From positions 248,001-312,000 of the forward strand of contig NZ_JADCKQ010000001.1 of NCBI RefSeq assembly GCF_016123485.1: a stretch of 64,000 nucleotides of DNA, in the 5' to 3' direction. This stretch comes from Halocynthiibacter styelae. Its GTDB lineage: Bacteria > Pseudomonadota > Alphaproteobacteria > Rhodobacterales > Rhodobacteraceae. Positions 1-8,574 of the stretch are shown one piece after another; the first letter of the stretch is position 1, and each line of letters opens with the position of its first letter. Made by a program: the position numbers and the translations under genes. The notes beneath the pieces are model-generated. The model was given only the letters and a program-made list of their open reading frames with translations, made no database searches and was not told the origin of the DNA.

Positions 1-1
1 T

Positions 2-1306
2 ATTCAGGATCATAAATCCGCGATGGAAAGCCTTTCGATGGCGCGCAAGCTGGGTCTTGATACAGTGCCTCTGGTCAATCTTGAGGCCAGCACGCTGAAC
101 GCCCTCAGCACGCCCGAAAAAGCCATTGATCTGCTGGATCGCGAAATCAAGCGCATGGCCGACAATGCCAGCTTCCACCGCACCCGTGCAACGATCCTGC
201 AAAGCATGGGCCGTTTTGATGATGCCCGTGACAGCTTTCGCGCGGCGATCACCCTGGATCCGACCAATGGCCAGACCTATCGTTCTCTCAGTGCGTCGCA
301 TAAATTCACAGAAGGTGACCCGCTGATTGAGGAACTGGAAACAGTCTGGAACCGGATTGATCTGCAGGACGATGATCGCCTGCAACTGGGCTATGCACTT
401 TCAAAAGCCATGGAAGACAGCAAGCAATATGAAAAGGTCTTCCCTTATCTCAATGCCGCCAGTGAACTGGTGCGCAAGGTTCACCCGTATGACGTCGATA
501 CCCGCCGCAAAGAAATTGATAAAGTAAAGACGATCTTTGCCGATTTTCAGCCCGACAACCATCCTCTGACCAGCAGTGATGAGGCTTACGCCCCCGTGTT
601 TGTCACCGGTATGCCCCGGTCCGGTACAACGCTGGTCGAACAGATTATTTCGTCCCACAGTACAATGACTGGCGCGGGTGAACTGGGTCGTTTTTCACGT
701 TCCGCGTTTGAGCTGTCCATGATGCCCACCAGCCCGGACCACGTGGATCACCTGACGCCTGAAAGTATCAGGGATCTGGCCGAAGATTATAAAACCTATA
801 TCTCCGAAATTCTGCCGGATGCGGATCAGATCACCGATAAATCCATTCAGACTTACCTGTTGATGGGACTGGTCTGGCTGGCAATGCCAAAAGCAAAAGT
901 CATCGTTGTGCGCCGTGATCCCCGCGATAACCTGCTGTCGATCTACAAAAACCTGTTCCCTGAAGGACGTCATCTTTACAGCTATGATCTGGAAGATCTT
1001 GCGGCATATTATCTGATGTTTGATGAAATTATCGATTTCTGGCGCGATATCGCCCCGGACCGGTTCTATGAAATCCAGTATGAAGACCTGATCTCAGATC
1101 CCGAAGTACAAAGCCGCGCGTTGATTGAAGCAGCCGGTCTTCCCTGGGAAGATGCCTGCCTGAATTTCCACCAGAACAAACGCCGTGTTGATACATTGTC
1201 GGTCTTTCAGGTGCGCCAGCCAATGTATAAATCATCGATGGCAGCCTGGAAGCGCTATGAGAACGACCTGGCTCCGCTCATTAAGGGGTTGGAACAGTCA
1301 AGCTGA
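2..1306 (+). CDS. TPR-containing sulfotransferase family protein (5' partial)
   Basis: The reading frame is open to the left window edge, so the start may lie outside; the first ATG inside is at 23. The N-terminal part has a TPR-like helical pair (about residues 50-95 counted from 23). The C-terminal domain begins near residue 190 with GMPRSGTT, the 5'-phosphosulfate-binding P-loop of sulfotransferases, followed by a VIVVRRDPRDNLLS segment typical of the PAPS 3'-phosphate site. Members of this family transfer sulfate from PAPS to sugars or proteins; the acceptor cannot be told from sequence. TPR-sulfotransferases are common in marine alphaproteobacteria and usually run 500-650 residues, which also argues that the N-terminus is missing here. 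It ends about 350 bp before the chemotaxis operon and is probably unrelated to it. Confidence 0.85.
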   Translation: MQDHKSAMESLSMARKLGLDTVPLVNLEASTLNALSTPEKAIDLLDREIKRMADNASFHRTRATILQSMGRFDDARDSFRAAITLDPTNGQTYRSLSASHKFTEGDPLIEELETVWNRIDLQDDDRLQLGYALSKAMEDSKQYEKVFPYLNAASELVRKVHPYDVDTRRKEIDKVKTIFADFQPDNHPLTSSDEAYAPVFVTGMPRSGTTLVEQIISSHSTMTGAGELGRFSRSAFELSMMPTSPDHVDHLTPESIRDLAEDYKTYISEILPDADQITDKSIQTYLLMGLVWLAMPKAKVIVVRRDPRDNLLSIYKNLFPEGRHLYSYDLEDLAAYYLMFDEIIDFWRDIAPDRFYEIQYEDLISDPEVQSRALIEAAGLPWEDACLNFHQNKRRVDTLSVFQVRQPMYKSSMAAWKRYENDLAPLIKGLEQSS

Positions 1307-1658
1307 TCTGGCCGACCCCGAAGTAACCACCATTCAGGCGATTGTTCCATCTCATATGGATGCAAATCCCTGAATTCAAACGGACACCCCTGCCCTCTGG
1401 TGCCGCGGAATTATCGTGCTAACCACGGGTTGGTTAGCCGGCATAACCCGTGCCCGTATAGTTTGAGAAACGAAAGCTAAACCATCGGATTTCCCCCGAA
1501 GGATGGTAGGCATGCCCGACAGCATGACGCCAACTAATCGCCATCATTGCGATGATCCGGCCTGGTGTAAGCAAAATTTAACTTCCCTGCTCTAGATCTG
1601 TGAAAATCATGCGGTGAAGATCTTTGATCCGGTCCGCAACGCAATTGCCGGAGGCCAT
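1307..1658. other. Intergenic region upstream of the chemotaxis operon
   Basis: About 350 bases without a convincing gene. It should carry the promoter of the chemotaxis operon. It holds a perfect 7-bp inverted repeat (1418-1438) and one TTAAC half-site at 1578-1582. I could not identify a full CtrA site (TTAA-N7-TTAA) or a sigma-28 promoter. A short open frame starting near 1614 is the upstream extension of the STAS gene and lacks its own ribosome site. Confidence 0.5.
1418..1438. repeat. Perfect inverted repeat, possible operator
   Basis: GCTAACC (1418-1424), a 7-base spacer, then GGTTAGC (1432-1438). No T-run follows, so a terminator for the upstream sulfotransferase gene is unlikely. Its position about 220 bp before the first chemotaxis gene would suit a regulator site; the regulator is unknown. 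Confidence 0.4.
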
Positions 1659-1940
1659 ATGAGCAGCAGTCACACAATTGAGTTACCCGCGCGTCTTGGA
1701 ACCGGGGACGTAAAAGCGTTGATTGATGAACTCCGTACGACCGCTGATCAGGATCTCACTATTGATGCTGGTAAGGTTACACATCTGGGTACACTTTGCC
1801 TTCAGGCCCTGATCGCGGGTGCAAAAGCCCATGTCGCCAACGGCACAGATCTATCCTTCACAAACTCCGGAGAGGTTTTTTTGCAGCAGCTGGCGCTGTT
1901 TGGCCTCTCCCCTGAACTCATCCAGGGAGGCCTCGAATGA
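1659..1940 (+). CDS. STAS-domain protein of the chemotaxis operon
   Basis: A 93-residue protein that is essentially one STAS domain (anti-sigma antagonist/MlaB fold): a central LTIDAGKVTHLGTLCLQALIAG stretch matches the beta strand and helix that carry the phosphorylatable Ser/Thr region in SpoIIAA-like proteins. The ATG at 1659 is preferred over the upstream in-frame codon at 1614 because GGAG lies 5 bases before it. Its stop overlaps the next gene (cheY) by 4 bp, so the two are translationally coupled. STAS proteins open che operons in several Rhodobacterales and other alphaproteobacteria; their role there is not settled, and a partner kinase is not visible in this window. Confidence 0.85.
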   Translation: MSSSHTIELPARLGTGDVKALIDELRTTADQDLTIDAGKVTHLGTLCLQALIAGAKAHVANGTDLSFTNSGEVFLQQLALFGLSPELIQGGLE

Positions 1941-2305
1941 GCCTGAGAATTCTTGCGGTTGATGACAGTCGTACCATGCGTGACATGTTGAACCTTGCCC
2001 TGAACCACGCTGGTTTTACCACCCATCTGGCAAACGATGGTGAACACGGGCTTGAGGTTCTTGAAAATATGGACGAACCCGATGCCATTATCACCGATAT
2101 CAATATGCCCAGACTGGATGGGTTCGGGTTTATCGACGCCGTGCGCAGCCAGGAAAAATACCGTGCCATTCCCATTCTGGTGTTGACGACTGAAAGCGCA
2201 GATACGCTGAAAACCAAAGCACGCAATGCTGGGGCCACGGGATGGATTGTAAAACCTTTCGATCCGCCGAAACTTGTGCGCGCCCTGCAACTGGTAACCG
2301 GATAA
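1937..2305 (+). CDS. cheY: CheY-type response regulator (first of two)
   Basis: A single receiver domain of 122 residues without output domain. The acidic pair is at D9/D10, the phosphoacceptor is D54 (motif TDINMP), the Thr switch lies in the VLTTES segment, and the conserved Lys is in VKPF near the C-terminus. It overlaps the STAS gene by 4 bp and is followed after 12 bp by cheA, so CheA is its likely phosphodonor. Two CheY proteins in one operon are usual in alphaproteobacteria, where one acts on the flagellar switch and another may serve as a phosphate sink; sequence alone does not assign the roles. Confidence 0.93.
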   Translation: MSLRILAVDDSRTMRDMLNLALNHAGFTTHLANDGEHGLEVLENMDEPDAIITDINMPRLDGFGFIDAVRSQEKYRAIPILVLTTESADTLKTKARNAGATGWIVKPFDPPKLVRALQLVTG

Positions 2306-2317
2306 AGGAGTTCTGCA

Positions 2318-4609
2318 ATGTCAGATCCTATGGCGGAAATTAAGGCTTCGTTCTTTCTTGAATGCGAAGAACTGCTCGAACAGCTTCAGGATGGCCTGAA
2401 CCGTTTTGAGGAAGGCGACGATGACCCGGAAACGGTTAACGAAGTCTTTCGTGCCGTCCACTCCATCAAAGGTGGCGCTGGTGCTTTTGGGCTTACCGCG
2501 CTTGTGGATTTCGCGCATATCTTTGAAACGTCAATGGATGTTGTCCGTTCTGGTGAAAAATCGCCAGAAGCTGATGACCACAAGACCTTCCTGGTCGCAA
2601 GCGATATTCTCTGCGATCTTGTCGCCGCAAGCCGGGACGAAACCGATGTATCGCCTGAACGTATCGAAGAAAGTGTTGCTGCCCTGAAAGCCTTTCTTGG
2701 AGAGAGCGGCACAGACCCTGAAGAAGATGAGGTCGATCCGGCAGATTTCCAGCCCATGGGCGTTTCCATGACCTTGCCTGACGTTGGTAGCGCCAGCACA
2801 GATTCGGCTGGAGCAACCCAGATTTTACCAGATCTGTCAGCCCTCCCTGAAACCACACCTGAATCACAGGAATATCCGGGGAACACAAGTACCCAGAATG
2901 CAGTGCCCGGTACGCCCGGGTTCTCTATTCACTTTCGACCTGATCCATCTTTGTTCACATCCGGAAATGAACCACTTCATCTGCTGAAAATTCTTTCAGA
3001 ACTGGGTGAAACCACAATCACCTGTCACTGTGACGAACTGCCTCCGATTGAGCAACTGGACGGTGAAGAAAGCTATCTGTCCTGGACAATCGACATCAGG
3101 ACAACTCATTCTGAACAGGAAATCCGCGAGGTTTTTGATTTTGTTGAAGATCTTTGCGAATTGCGCATTGAATCTCAGGAAATCGCAACACCAGATGTTT
3201 TCGCACCCGAAGAACCGGCATCACAACCGCCTTCATTTGATACTGAACCGCCAACACCGCCAATACCAGAGGTTGAGACAACCGTTTCAAAACCAGATCC
3301 TCAACCGTCCGTCACTACGGCTCCATCAGTACCTGCTGTTGCCCCATCACAGCCTTCAAAAGGCAAAGAAACAACGGCAAAGCCTGCCAAAACCGGCGGT
3401 ACGGTACGTGTGGAACTTGACCGGATTGACAGGCTGGTCAACCTGGTTGGTGAACTTGTTATTAACCAGGCCATGCTAAGCCAAAGCGTTGTTGAGGCAG
3501 GCATTGGAAGCGATCAGAATGTCGCCGCCGGCCTTGATGAATTCATGCAACTTACACGTGACATTCAGGACAGCGTTATGGCCATCCGCGCCCAACCTGT
3601 GAAATCACTGTTCCAGCGCATGGGGCGTATTGTCAGAGAGGCGTCTTCAGCAGTTGGGAAAGACGTACGCTTTGTCACATCGGGTGAAGCCACCGAAGTC
3701 GATAAAACTGTGATCGAACGCCTTGCGGATCCATTAACGCATATGATCCGCAACGCTGTCGATCATGGTCTTGAAAAGAACGAAGACCGCAAAAACAAAG
3801 GAAAATCCTCACAAGGTACCGTCAAGCTGTCCGCATCACATAAATCCGGACGTGTACTGATTGAAGTTTCCGACGATGGCGGTGGCATCAATCGACAGGT
3901 GGTCTTACGAAAAGCGATCGAAAAAGGTCTGATATCTGAAGGCAGCCAACTAACCGACAGCGAAATTGACAACCTGCTATTCCTGCCTGGTTTTTCCACA
4001 GCGGCCGAAATATCCAACCTTTCCGGACGTGGTGTCGGCATGGATGTCGTTCGTAATTCGATCACGGCTCTGGGCGGTCGAATTTCCATCACATCAGAAA
4101 CTGACAAGGGCACGAAGTTTTCAATCAGCCTGCCACTCACGCTTGCTGTGCAGGATGGGATGGTCATTGAGGTCGCGCATCAGACATTGGTTGTGCCCCT
4201 CAACAACATTATCGAAACAATCACACTGACCGCTGACAATCTTCGGGAAATGGGACCGGCGACCACGGTGGTACAGCTAAGAGACGATTTCGTGCCGCTT
4301 CTTGATCTCGCGGTTGAGCTTGGCTTCGCGCCCCCCCGGTCTTCGTATGATGATTGCGTTGCGTTGTTGATTTCCCCCGAAGAAGACAGCATGGCAGCAG
4401 TCGTAATTGATAAAATTATCGAGCAACGGCAGGTCGTGATTAAAGGACTTCAGGACAGTTATGGCGCCATCTCCGGGATTGCAGCAGCAACCATACTCGG
4501 AGACGGACAAATCGCGCTTATCCTTGATGCAGGTGATGTCATCTCAAACGCAAGCGGGCGCACTCGCAACACCGTAGAAACCCTCCAGCTAACAGGAGCG
4601 ATCGCATGA
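2318..4609 (+). CDS. cheA: Chemotaxis histidine kinase CheA
   Basis: A 763-residue CheA with the normal domain order. The N-terminal HPt (P1) domain carries the phosphoacceptor His48 in AVHSIKGGAGAFG. A P2-like regulator-binding domain spans about 200-300, followed by a long Pro/Thr-rich linker. The dimerisation helices start near 363 (RIDRLVNLVGELV). The ATPase domain has the N-box NAVDHGLE near 479, the DDGGGI motif and SGRGVGMDVV, and a CheW-like P5 domain fills the C-terminus. A strong AAGGAG precedes the ATG. It phosphorylates CheY in response to chemoreceptors. The stop overlaps cheW by 4 bp. No receptor gene is in the cluster, so receptors must be encoded elsewhere. Confidence 0.96.
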   Translation: MSDPMAEIKASFFLECEELLEQLQDGLNRFEEGDDDPETVNEVFRAVHSIKGGAGAFGLTALVDFAHIFETSMDVVRSGEKSPEADDHKTFLVASDILCDLVAASRDETDVSPERIEESVAALKAFLGESGTDPEEDEVDPADFQPMGVSMTLPDVGSASTDSAGATQILPDLSALPETTPESQEYPGNTSTQNAVPGTPGFSIHFRPDPSLFTSGNEPLHLLKILSELGETTITCHCDELPPIEQLDGEESYLSWTIDIRTTHSEQEIREVFDFVEDLCELRIESQEIATPDVFAPEEPASQPPSFDTEPPTPPIPEVETTVSKPDPQPSVTTAPSVPAVAPSQPSKGKETTAKPAKTGGTVRVELDRIDRLVNLVGELVINQAMLSQSVVEAGIGSDQNVAAGLDEFMQLTRDIQDSVMAIRAQPVKSLFQRMGRIVREASSAVGKDVRFVTSGEATEVDKTVIERLADPLTHMIRNAVDHGLEKNEDRKNKGKSSQGTVKLSASHKSGRVLIEVSDDGGGINRQVVLRKAIEKGLISEGSQLTDSEIDNLLFLPGFSTAAEISNLSGRGVGMDVVRNSITALGGRISITSETDKGTKFSISLPLTLAVQDGMVIEVAHQTLVVPLNNIIETITLTADNLREMGPATTVVQLRDDFVPLLDLAVELGFAPPRSSYDDCVALLISPEEDSMAAVVIDKIIEQRQVVIKGLQDSYGAISGIAAATILGDGQIALILDAGDVISNASGRTRNTVETLQLTGAIA

Positions 4610-5073
4610 ATGATGCGCTGCAAGACAATCCCGCTGACCTGACCGAATACCTGTCGTTCCGGATCGGTGCCCAGGAATATACCGTGGATATTATGTCAGT
4701 CCGGGAAATCCGGGGTTGGACCGAAGCCACACCTTTGCCCCACGCTCCTTCGTATGTGCGGGGGGTAATCAATCTTCGTGGTACTGTCCTGCCTATTATT
4801 GATCTGGCCGCACGACTGGGTTTACCCCCGGATACTGACAATGATCGATCTGTTGTAATTGTCGTGCAGCACAATTCTGAAACGGTTGGCCTGCTTGTGG
4901 ATGCTGTTTCTGATATTCTGACAATCGCCCGGGCAGATCTTCAGACGCCTCCGGATATGGCAGCAGACAATCAACACCGCTTCGTCAGTGCTTTAATTAT
5001 CGAAAACGAACGTATGATACGTGTTCTCGACCTGAACAACACCCTCACAACAACTGAGAACCAGGCCGCATGA
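4606..5073 (+). CDS. cheW: Chemotaxis coupling protein CheW
   Basis: A 155-residue CheW domain protein. Diagnostic features are the opening LSFRIGAQEYTVDIMSVREI strand pair, the receptor/kinase-binding LRGTVLPIIDLAARLGL segment near residues 55-70, and the VGLLVDAVSDILTI strand. It bridges chemoreceptors to CheA in the signalling array. It overlaps cheA and cheR by 4 bp each, a sign of coupled translation at fixed stoichiometry. Confidence 0.95.
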   Translation: MNDALQDNPADLTEYLSFRIGAQEYTVDIMSVREIRGWTEATPLPHAPSYVRGVINLRGTVLPIIDLAARLGLPPDTDNDRSVVIVVQHNSETVGLLVDAVSDILTIARADLQTPPDMAADNQHRFVSALIIENERMIRVLDLNNTLTTTENQAA

Positions 5074-5927
5074 ATATTGAGCCACAAAACCTCACACGCA
5101 ATGTCTCAGTGCGGATCAAGATGGGATCAGAGGAATTCCGACGGATTTCCAGTTTTGTGAAGTCCGAAGCAGGGCTTTTGTTTACCGAGCAAAAAGCCCC
5201 TATGATGGAATCGCGCCTGATCAAGCGATTGCGTATATTGGACCTTTCCAGTTTCAACGACTATTGCGACCTGATTGAAAATCCTGACGAAATACAGGAA
5301 CGAAGCGAATTGATTTCTGCTTTGACAACAAATGTCACAAGCTTCTTCCGTGAACCGCATCATTTTGAAACACTTCGGACAGACGTCATTCCTCAACTGC
5401 AAAAGCGCATGCGGGAAGGTCATCCCATCCGTGTCTGGTCCGCAGGGTGCTCCCGTGGCCATGAACCTTATTCCATCGCAATGGAACTTCTTGCTGCCGA
5501 CCCGGCCTTTTCGCAACATGATCTGATGATACTTGCCAGCGACATTGATCCGAAGGTGCTGCAAGTCGCCCGTCAGGGGATCTATGAGACAGCCGACTTA
5601 CAATCGCTGCCGGAAGGTTTTCAGGAACGATTCTTCACAACATCAGGTGACAGCAACAGGATCGTCGCAAAGCTGCGCGAAATGATCCGGTTTAATCCGC
5701 TGAACTTGCTTCAGCCCTGGCCGATGAAGAGCCAGTTCGATATCATTTTCTGCAGAAATGTTGTCATTTACTTCGACCAGGCCACCCAGGATGCGCTTTG
5801 GCCCAAATTCCAGAACGCCACCCGAAAAGACGGTTGGTTATTTATCGGGCACTCTGAACGCCTGACAGCTGCGGCTGCGCCGCAATATGCCAGCGTTGGC
5901 ATGACGACTTATCAAAAAACATCCTGA
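5070..5927 (+). CDS. cheR: Chemotaxis protein methyltransferase CheR
   Basis: A 285-residue CheR. The N-terminal all-alpha domain (FRRISSFVKSEAGLLF onwards) is followed by the SAM-binding domain with RVWSAGCSRGHEPYSIAM, LASDIDPKVL and the NLL...DIIFCRNVVIYFD segment. It methylates glutamates on chemoreceptors using SAM. The annotated ATG overlaps cheW by 4 bp; a later in-frame ATG at 5121 (residue 18) would still keep the domain whole. The expected antagonist, methylesterase CheB, and the deamidase CheD are not in this cluster. Confidence 0.94.
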   Translation: MNIEPQNLTRNVSVRIKMGSEEFRRISSFVKSEAGLLFTEQKAPMMESRLIKRLRILDLSSFNDYCDLIENPDEIQERSELISALTTNVTSFFREPHHFETLRTDVIPQLQKRMREGHPIRVWSAGCSRGHEPYSIAMELLAADPAFSQHDLMILASDIDPKVLQVARQGIYETADLQSLPEGFQERFFTTSGDSNRIVAKLREMIRFNPLNLLQPWPMKSQFDIIFCRNVVIYFDQATQDALWPKFQNATRKDGWLFIGHSERLTAAAAPQYASVGMTTYQKTS

Positions 5928-5955
5928 TATCATCTGCAACACCGGAGAACCCCTA

Positions 5956-6342
5956 ATGTCGCTGCGAGAACAAATTAGAATAATGGTTGTTGATGATATG
6001 TCCACGAGTCGGGGTCTTATTACCCAGGCCCTTGACGAATTCGGCGTCAGAGATGTCACAGCTGTTTCCGACGGTACTTCTGCTTTGGAAGCCTTTCAAA
6101 AGTATCCGGTTCACCTGATTATTTCTGATTACAATATGCCAAATATGGATGGATTACATCTTTTGCACGCACTTCGTAGCAACGAACATACACGCAACGT
6201 TGGTTTCATCCTGATTACTGGCCGCGCAGATCGTGCCGTAATTGATTCAGGAAAGCAGTTGGGAATGAACAACTTTTTAAAGAAACCCTTCACACCACAA
6301 GAGCTGAAATCCAGTATTGAAGCTGTGGTTGGCCGTCTTTGA
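5956..6342 (+). CDS. CheY-type response regulator (second)
   Basis: A 128-residue single receiver domain. The acidic pair is D13/D14 (VVDDMSTSR), the phosphoacceptor is D58 in SDYNMPNMDG, the switch Thr is in LITGRA and the Lys is in KKPFTPQEL. The DYNMP-NMDG signature and length are typical of the flagellar-switch-binding CheY of alphaproteobacteria, but that is by resemblance only. It starts 28 bp after cheR, and its stop abuts the ATG of the next gene (TGAATG), which points to coupled translation with the CheZ/CheT-like protein. Confidence 0.92.
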   Translation: MSLREQIRIMVVDDMSTSRGLITQALDEFGVRDVTAVSDGTSALEAFQKYPVHLIISDYNMPNMDGLHLLHALRSNEHTRNVGFILITGRADRAVIDSGKQLGMNNFLKKPFTPQELKSSIEAVVGRL

Positions 6343-6765
6343 ATGCGCCCGCCTGTCACTAAAGCAGCGCCACGGATGACATCCGAGATGGAAGATGAAT
6401 TCCGGCATGGGGATGAACTGTCCCTCAGCACGGTTTTTGAAAACCTTGCCGCTGCACTTGACGGTCTGGCTGACCTGTGTGCCGTTATCCAGTCGGACAT
6501 CGGTGGCTCGGTATCCGGGCTTGGTGATTGTCCTGAAGGGTTGGTTTCACATCTTCAGAACATCGACCGGCTGCAGCAGAACCTTGAAGATCTGAGCACA
6601 TTCCACAACACATTTTCCCGCCTGGATATATCACATTCCCTTAGCTGGTCTGACCAGGAGTTTCTGGGGCGCTATATGGTTCTTTCAAGCCTCAAATCAA
6701 GAATATTTCCAGTCAGCCCGGAAGACATGCATCAGGAAAAGTCAGGCGTTTTCGACCTTTTCTGA
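6343..6765 (+). CDS. Small chemotaxis-operon protein, candidate CheZ/CheT-like CheY-P phosphatase
   Basis: A 140-residue mostly helical protein with no family I can name outright. Two features resemble CheZ. Within LQNIDRLQQNLEDL there is a D-x-x-x-Q pair, D75 and Q79, the spacing of the catalytic pair D143/Q147 in E. coli CheZ and of the DxxxQ motif reported for rhizobial CheT. The last residues (SGVFDLF) are acidic and hydrophobic, like the C-terminal CheY-binding peptide of CheZ. It is the last gene of the che operon and directly abuts a cheY gene. Function is inferred, not shown. A second Met at 6376 is an alternative start. Confidence 0.55.
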   Translation: MRPPVTKAAPRMTSEMEDEFRHGDELSLSTVFENLAAALDGLADLCAVIQSDIGGSVSGLGDCPEGLVSHLQNIDRLQQNLEDLSTFHNTFSRLDISHSLSWSDQEFLGRYMVLSSLKSRIFPVSPEDMHQEKSGVFDLF

Positions 6766-6797
6766 AACTGTGTCCTGGACAGATCCCGATATAGTTT

Positions 6798-8471
6798 TCA
6801 ATCGTCTGAAGACATCGTTTCGATCAGTCGGGTTTCCAGAAGTTGCCCGTTTTGATACAGGATTGGATAGGCTACAGCGGCAATATGGCTGTTAAATTCC
6901 CGCAGGGATCGCAGTGTTTCCAGGTGTACATCTGAACTTTCCAGGCTTTCGCTGTTACCACTTTGCAAACGTTTCAGGTGTTTTTTGCGGCTTTCACGTT
7001 CTGCGCGTTTAATCTCGGTTTTTTCAAGGCTCAGAAGTCGGGCGCTTTCAAGGTCGTCGGAAATCAATACGTTAGATGCCAGACGCAGATTCTGAGAGAT
7101 GCATTCGTGCATGCGCGTCAGTTCTTTCCAACCTGCAGAAGAAAATCGCAGATCCTCTTTGCGGATCGTATCTGCAAGAACCATCAGACGGCGTGCAACG
7201 ACATCGCCGGCAGTTTCAAGACGAATGGCATATTCCATCAGGTCGCGGGCCGCTTTGGTGTTTTCCTTGCCGTATTCCTCGGTTGGAATGGCAGCGACAA
7301 AACTGCGTATCCCTGAAAGACAGGCGTTCACCTCTGAATCTGCATCGCGAATTGCACGGATCTGATCGCGGTCACCCGATTTATAAGCGTTTAACACCGG
7401 GCGAAACATCCCGTCCACCAGGTCTGTCATGCGCAAGAGTTCGCGCTTCAGACTGGCAAGCGCCTGAACCGGGGATCCGACAGCATCGATATCAAGAGCA
7501 GATCCCGGACGACCCTGCCCCGGTGTTTCGTTCTGCCCGGCTTCATCCGGAAGACATTGCTTCATGACACCGGCCAACGGCCTGCAGAACGGCAGTGCGA
7601 TTATCAGCAGGCTTGCGTTAAAAGCCAGATGCGCATTGACCAGCATCTGCCCGCCTTCTGGCATGGCAATAACGCCAGAACGGAAGACCAGCATCGAAAG
7701 CGCAAGGGCAACCACAGCCCAGGCCCCACGCAGGAAAAGGTTCGCAAGCGGGATACGGCGTGCCGTGTTTTCCATCCCCCGGGACAGCCAGACGGGAATA
7801 AACCCACTGCCAAAATTCGCGCCAAGTACCAGTGAAAGGCCCGCAACAAAGGGGATCGCGCCAATATCAACAAGCGTCACGCACATCAGAATAGCCGCAA
7901 CAGAGGAATGCATCACAAATGCCAGAGCGGCCCCAACAAGGAATGCTGTGATATAATCACGCGCCAGATACCCTGCAATCGCAGGCAGAAATGAACTGTC
8001 ACGGATCGGATCCATGGCCTCGCGCAGGAAGCGCAGGGAAATCAGAATAAACGCCACGCCCATCAGAATTCGGCCGAACTGACGCAGCTTGCGCCCTTCG
8101 GTTTTGACAAACAACCAGCCCCCGACAGCAAGAAGCAGCGGCACAAGCCAATCAAGACGGAATGACAGGATCTGAATGACAAGAGCAGATCCCAGATCTC
8201 CGCCCAGAACCATAGCCAAACCGGTTGTGAAGGTCAAAGCGCCACTTGCGGCGAAGCCTGCGGTCAGCAATGCGACCGCTGCTGAACTTTGCAAGACCAC
8301 CGCCATGGCAAGACCTACGGATGAGGCTTGCAAGGGGTTGCTCTGTGAGGTCATCAGACGTTGAAAAGACGCACCATAAGCCCGTTCAATCCCGGTACGC
8401 ACCATCCGGACTGCGAAAAGCAACAGCATGACTGCGCCAGCCAGTGATGTCAGAAAACTGATAATTGCCAT
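6798..8471 (-). CDS. Na/Pi cotransporter family protein with C-terminal PhoU-like domain
   Basis: A 557-residue protein of the NptA/SLC34-like family. The first 300 residues hold the membrane core with two inverted half-repeats, marked by QSSAA at 61-65 and by HSSVAA at 188-193 in place of the second QSS. The remaining 220 residues are soluble, helical and PhoU-like (residues about 340-545). Such proteins import phosphate with sodium; some act mainly in phosphate export or signalling. It is transcribed toward the chemotaxis operon, with only 32 bp between the two stops. The second QSS-to-HSS change is seen in family members and need not abolish transport. Confidence 0.9.
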   Translation of the reverse strand: MAIISFLTSLAGAVMLLLFAVRMVRTGIERAYGASFQRLMTSQSNPLQASSVGLAMAVVLQSSAAVALLTAGFAASGALTFTTGLAMVLGGDLGSALVIQILSFRLDWLVPLLLAVGGWLFVKTEGRKLRQFGRILMGVAFILISLRFLREAMDPIRDSSFLPAIAGYLARDYITAFLVGAALAFVMHSSVAAILMCVTLVDIGAIPFVAGLSLVLGANFGSGFIPVWLSRGMENTARRIPLANLFLRGAWAVVALALSMLVFRSGVIAMPEGGQMLVNAHLAFNASLLIIALPFCRPLAGVMKQCLPDEAGQNETPGQGRPGSALDIDAVGSPVQALASLKRELLRMTDLVDGMFRPVLNAYKSGDRDQIRAIRDADSEVNACLSGIRSFVAAIPTEEYGKENTKAARDLMEYAIRLETAGDVVARRLMVLADTIRKEDLRFSSAGWKELTRMHECISQNLRLASNVLISDDLESARLLSLEKTEIKRAERESRKKHLKRLQSGNSESLESSDVHLETLRSLREFNSHIAAVAYPILYQNGQLLETRLIETMSSDD

Positions 8472-8574
8472 ATTCTTACGCCTCGATCCTTACGTAAACT
8501 TCCTGAACCCGATCAACCAGCTATGGCACAGTATATCCGTCCTGCATGCCGTTTGCGTTAACGGATAATTGCGC

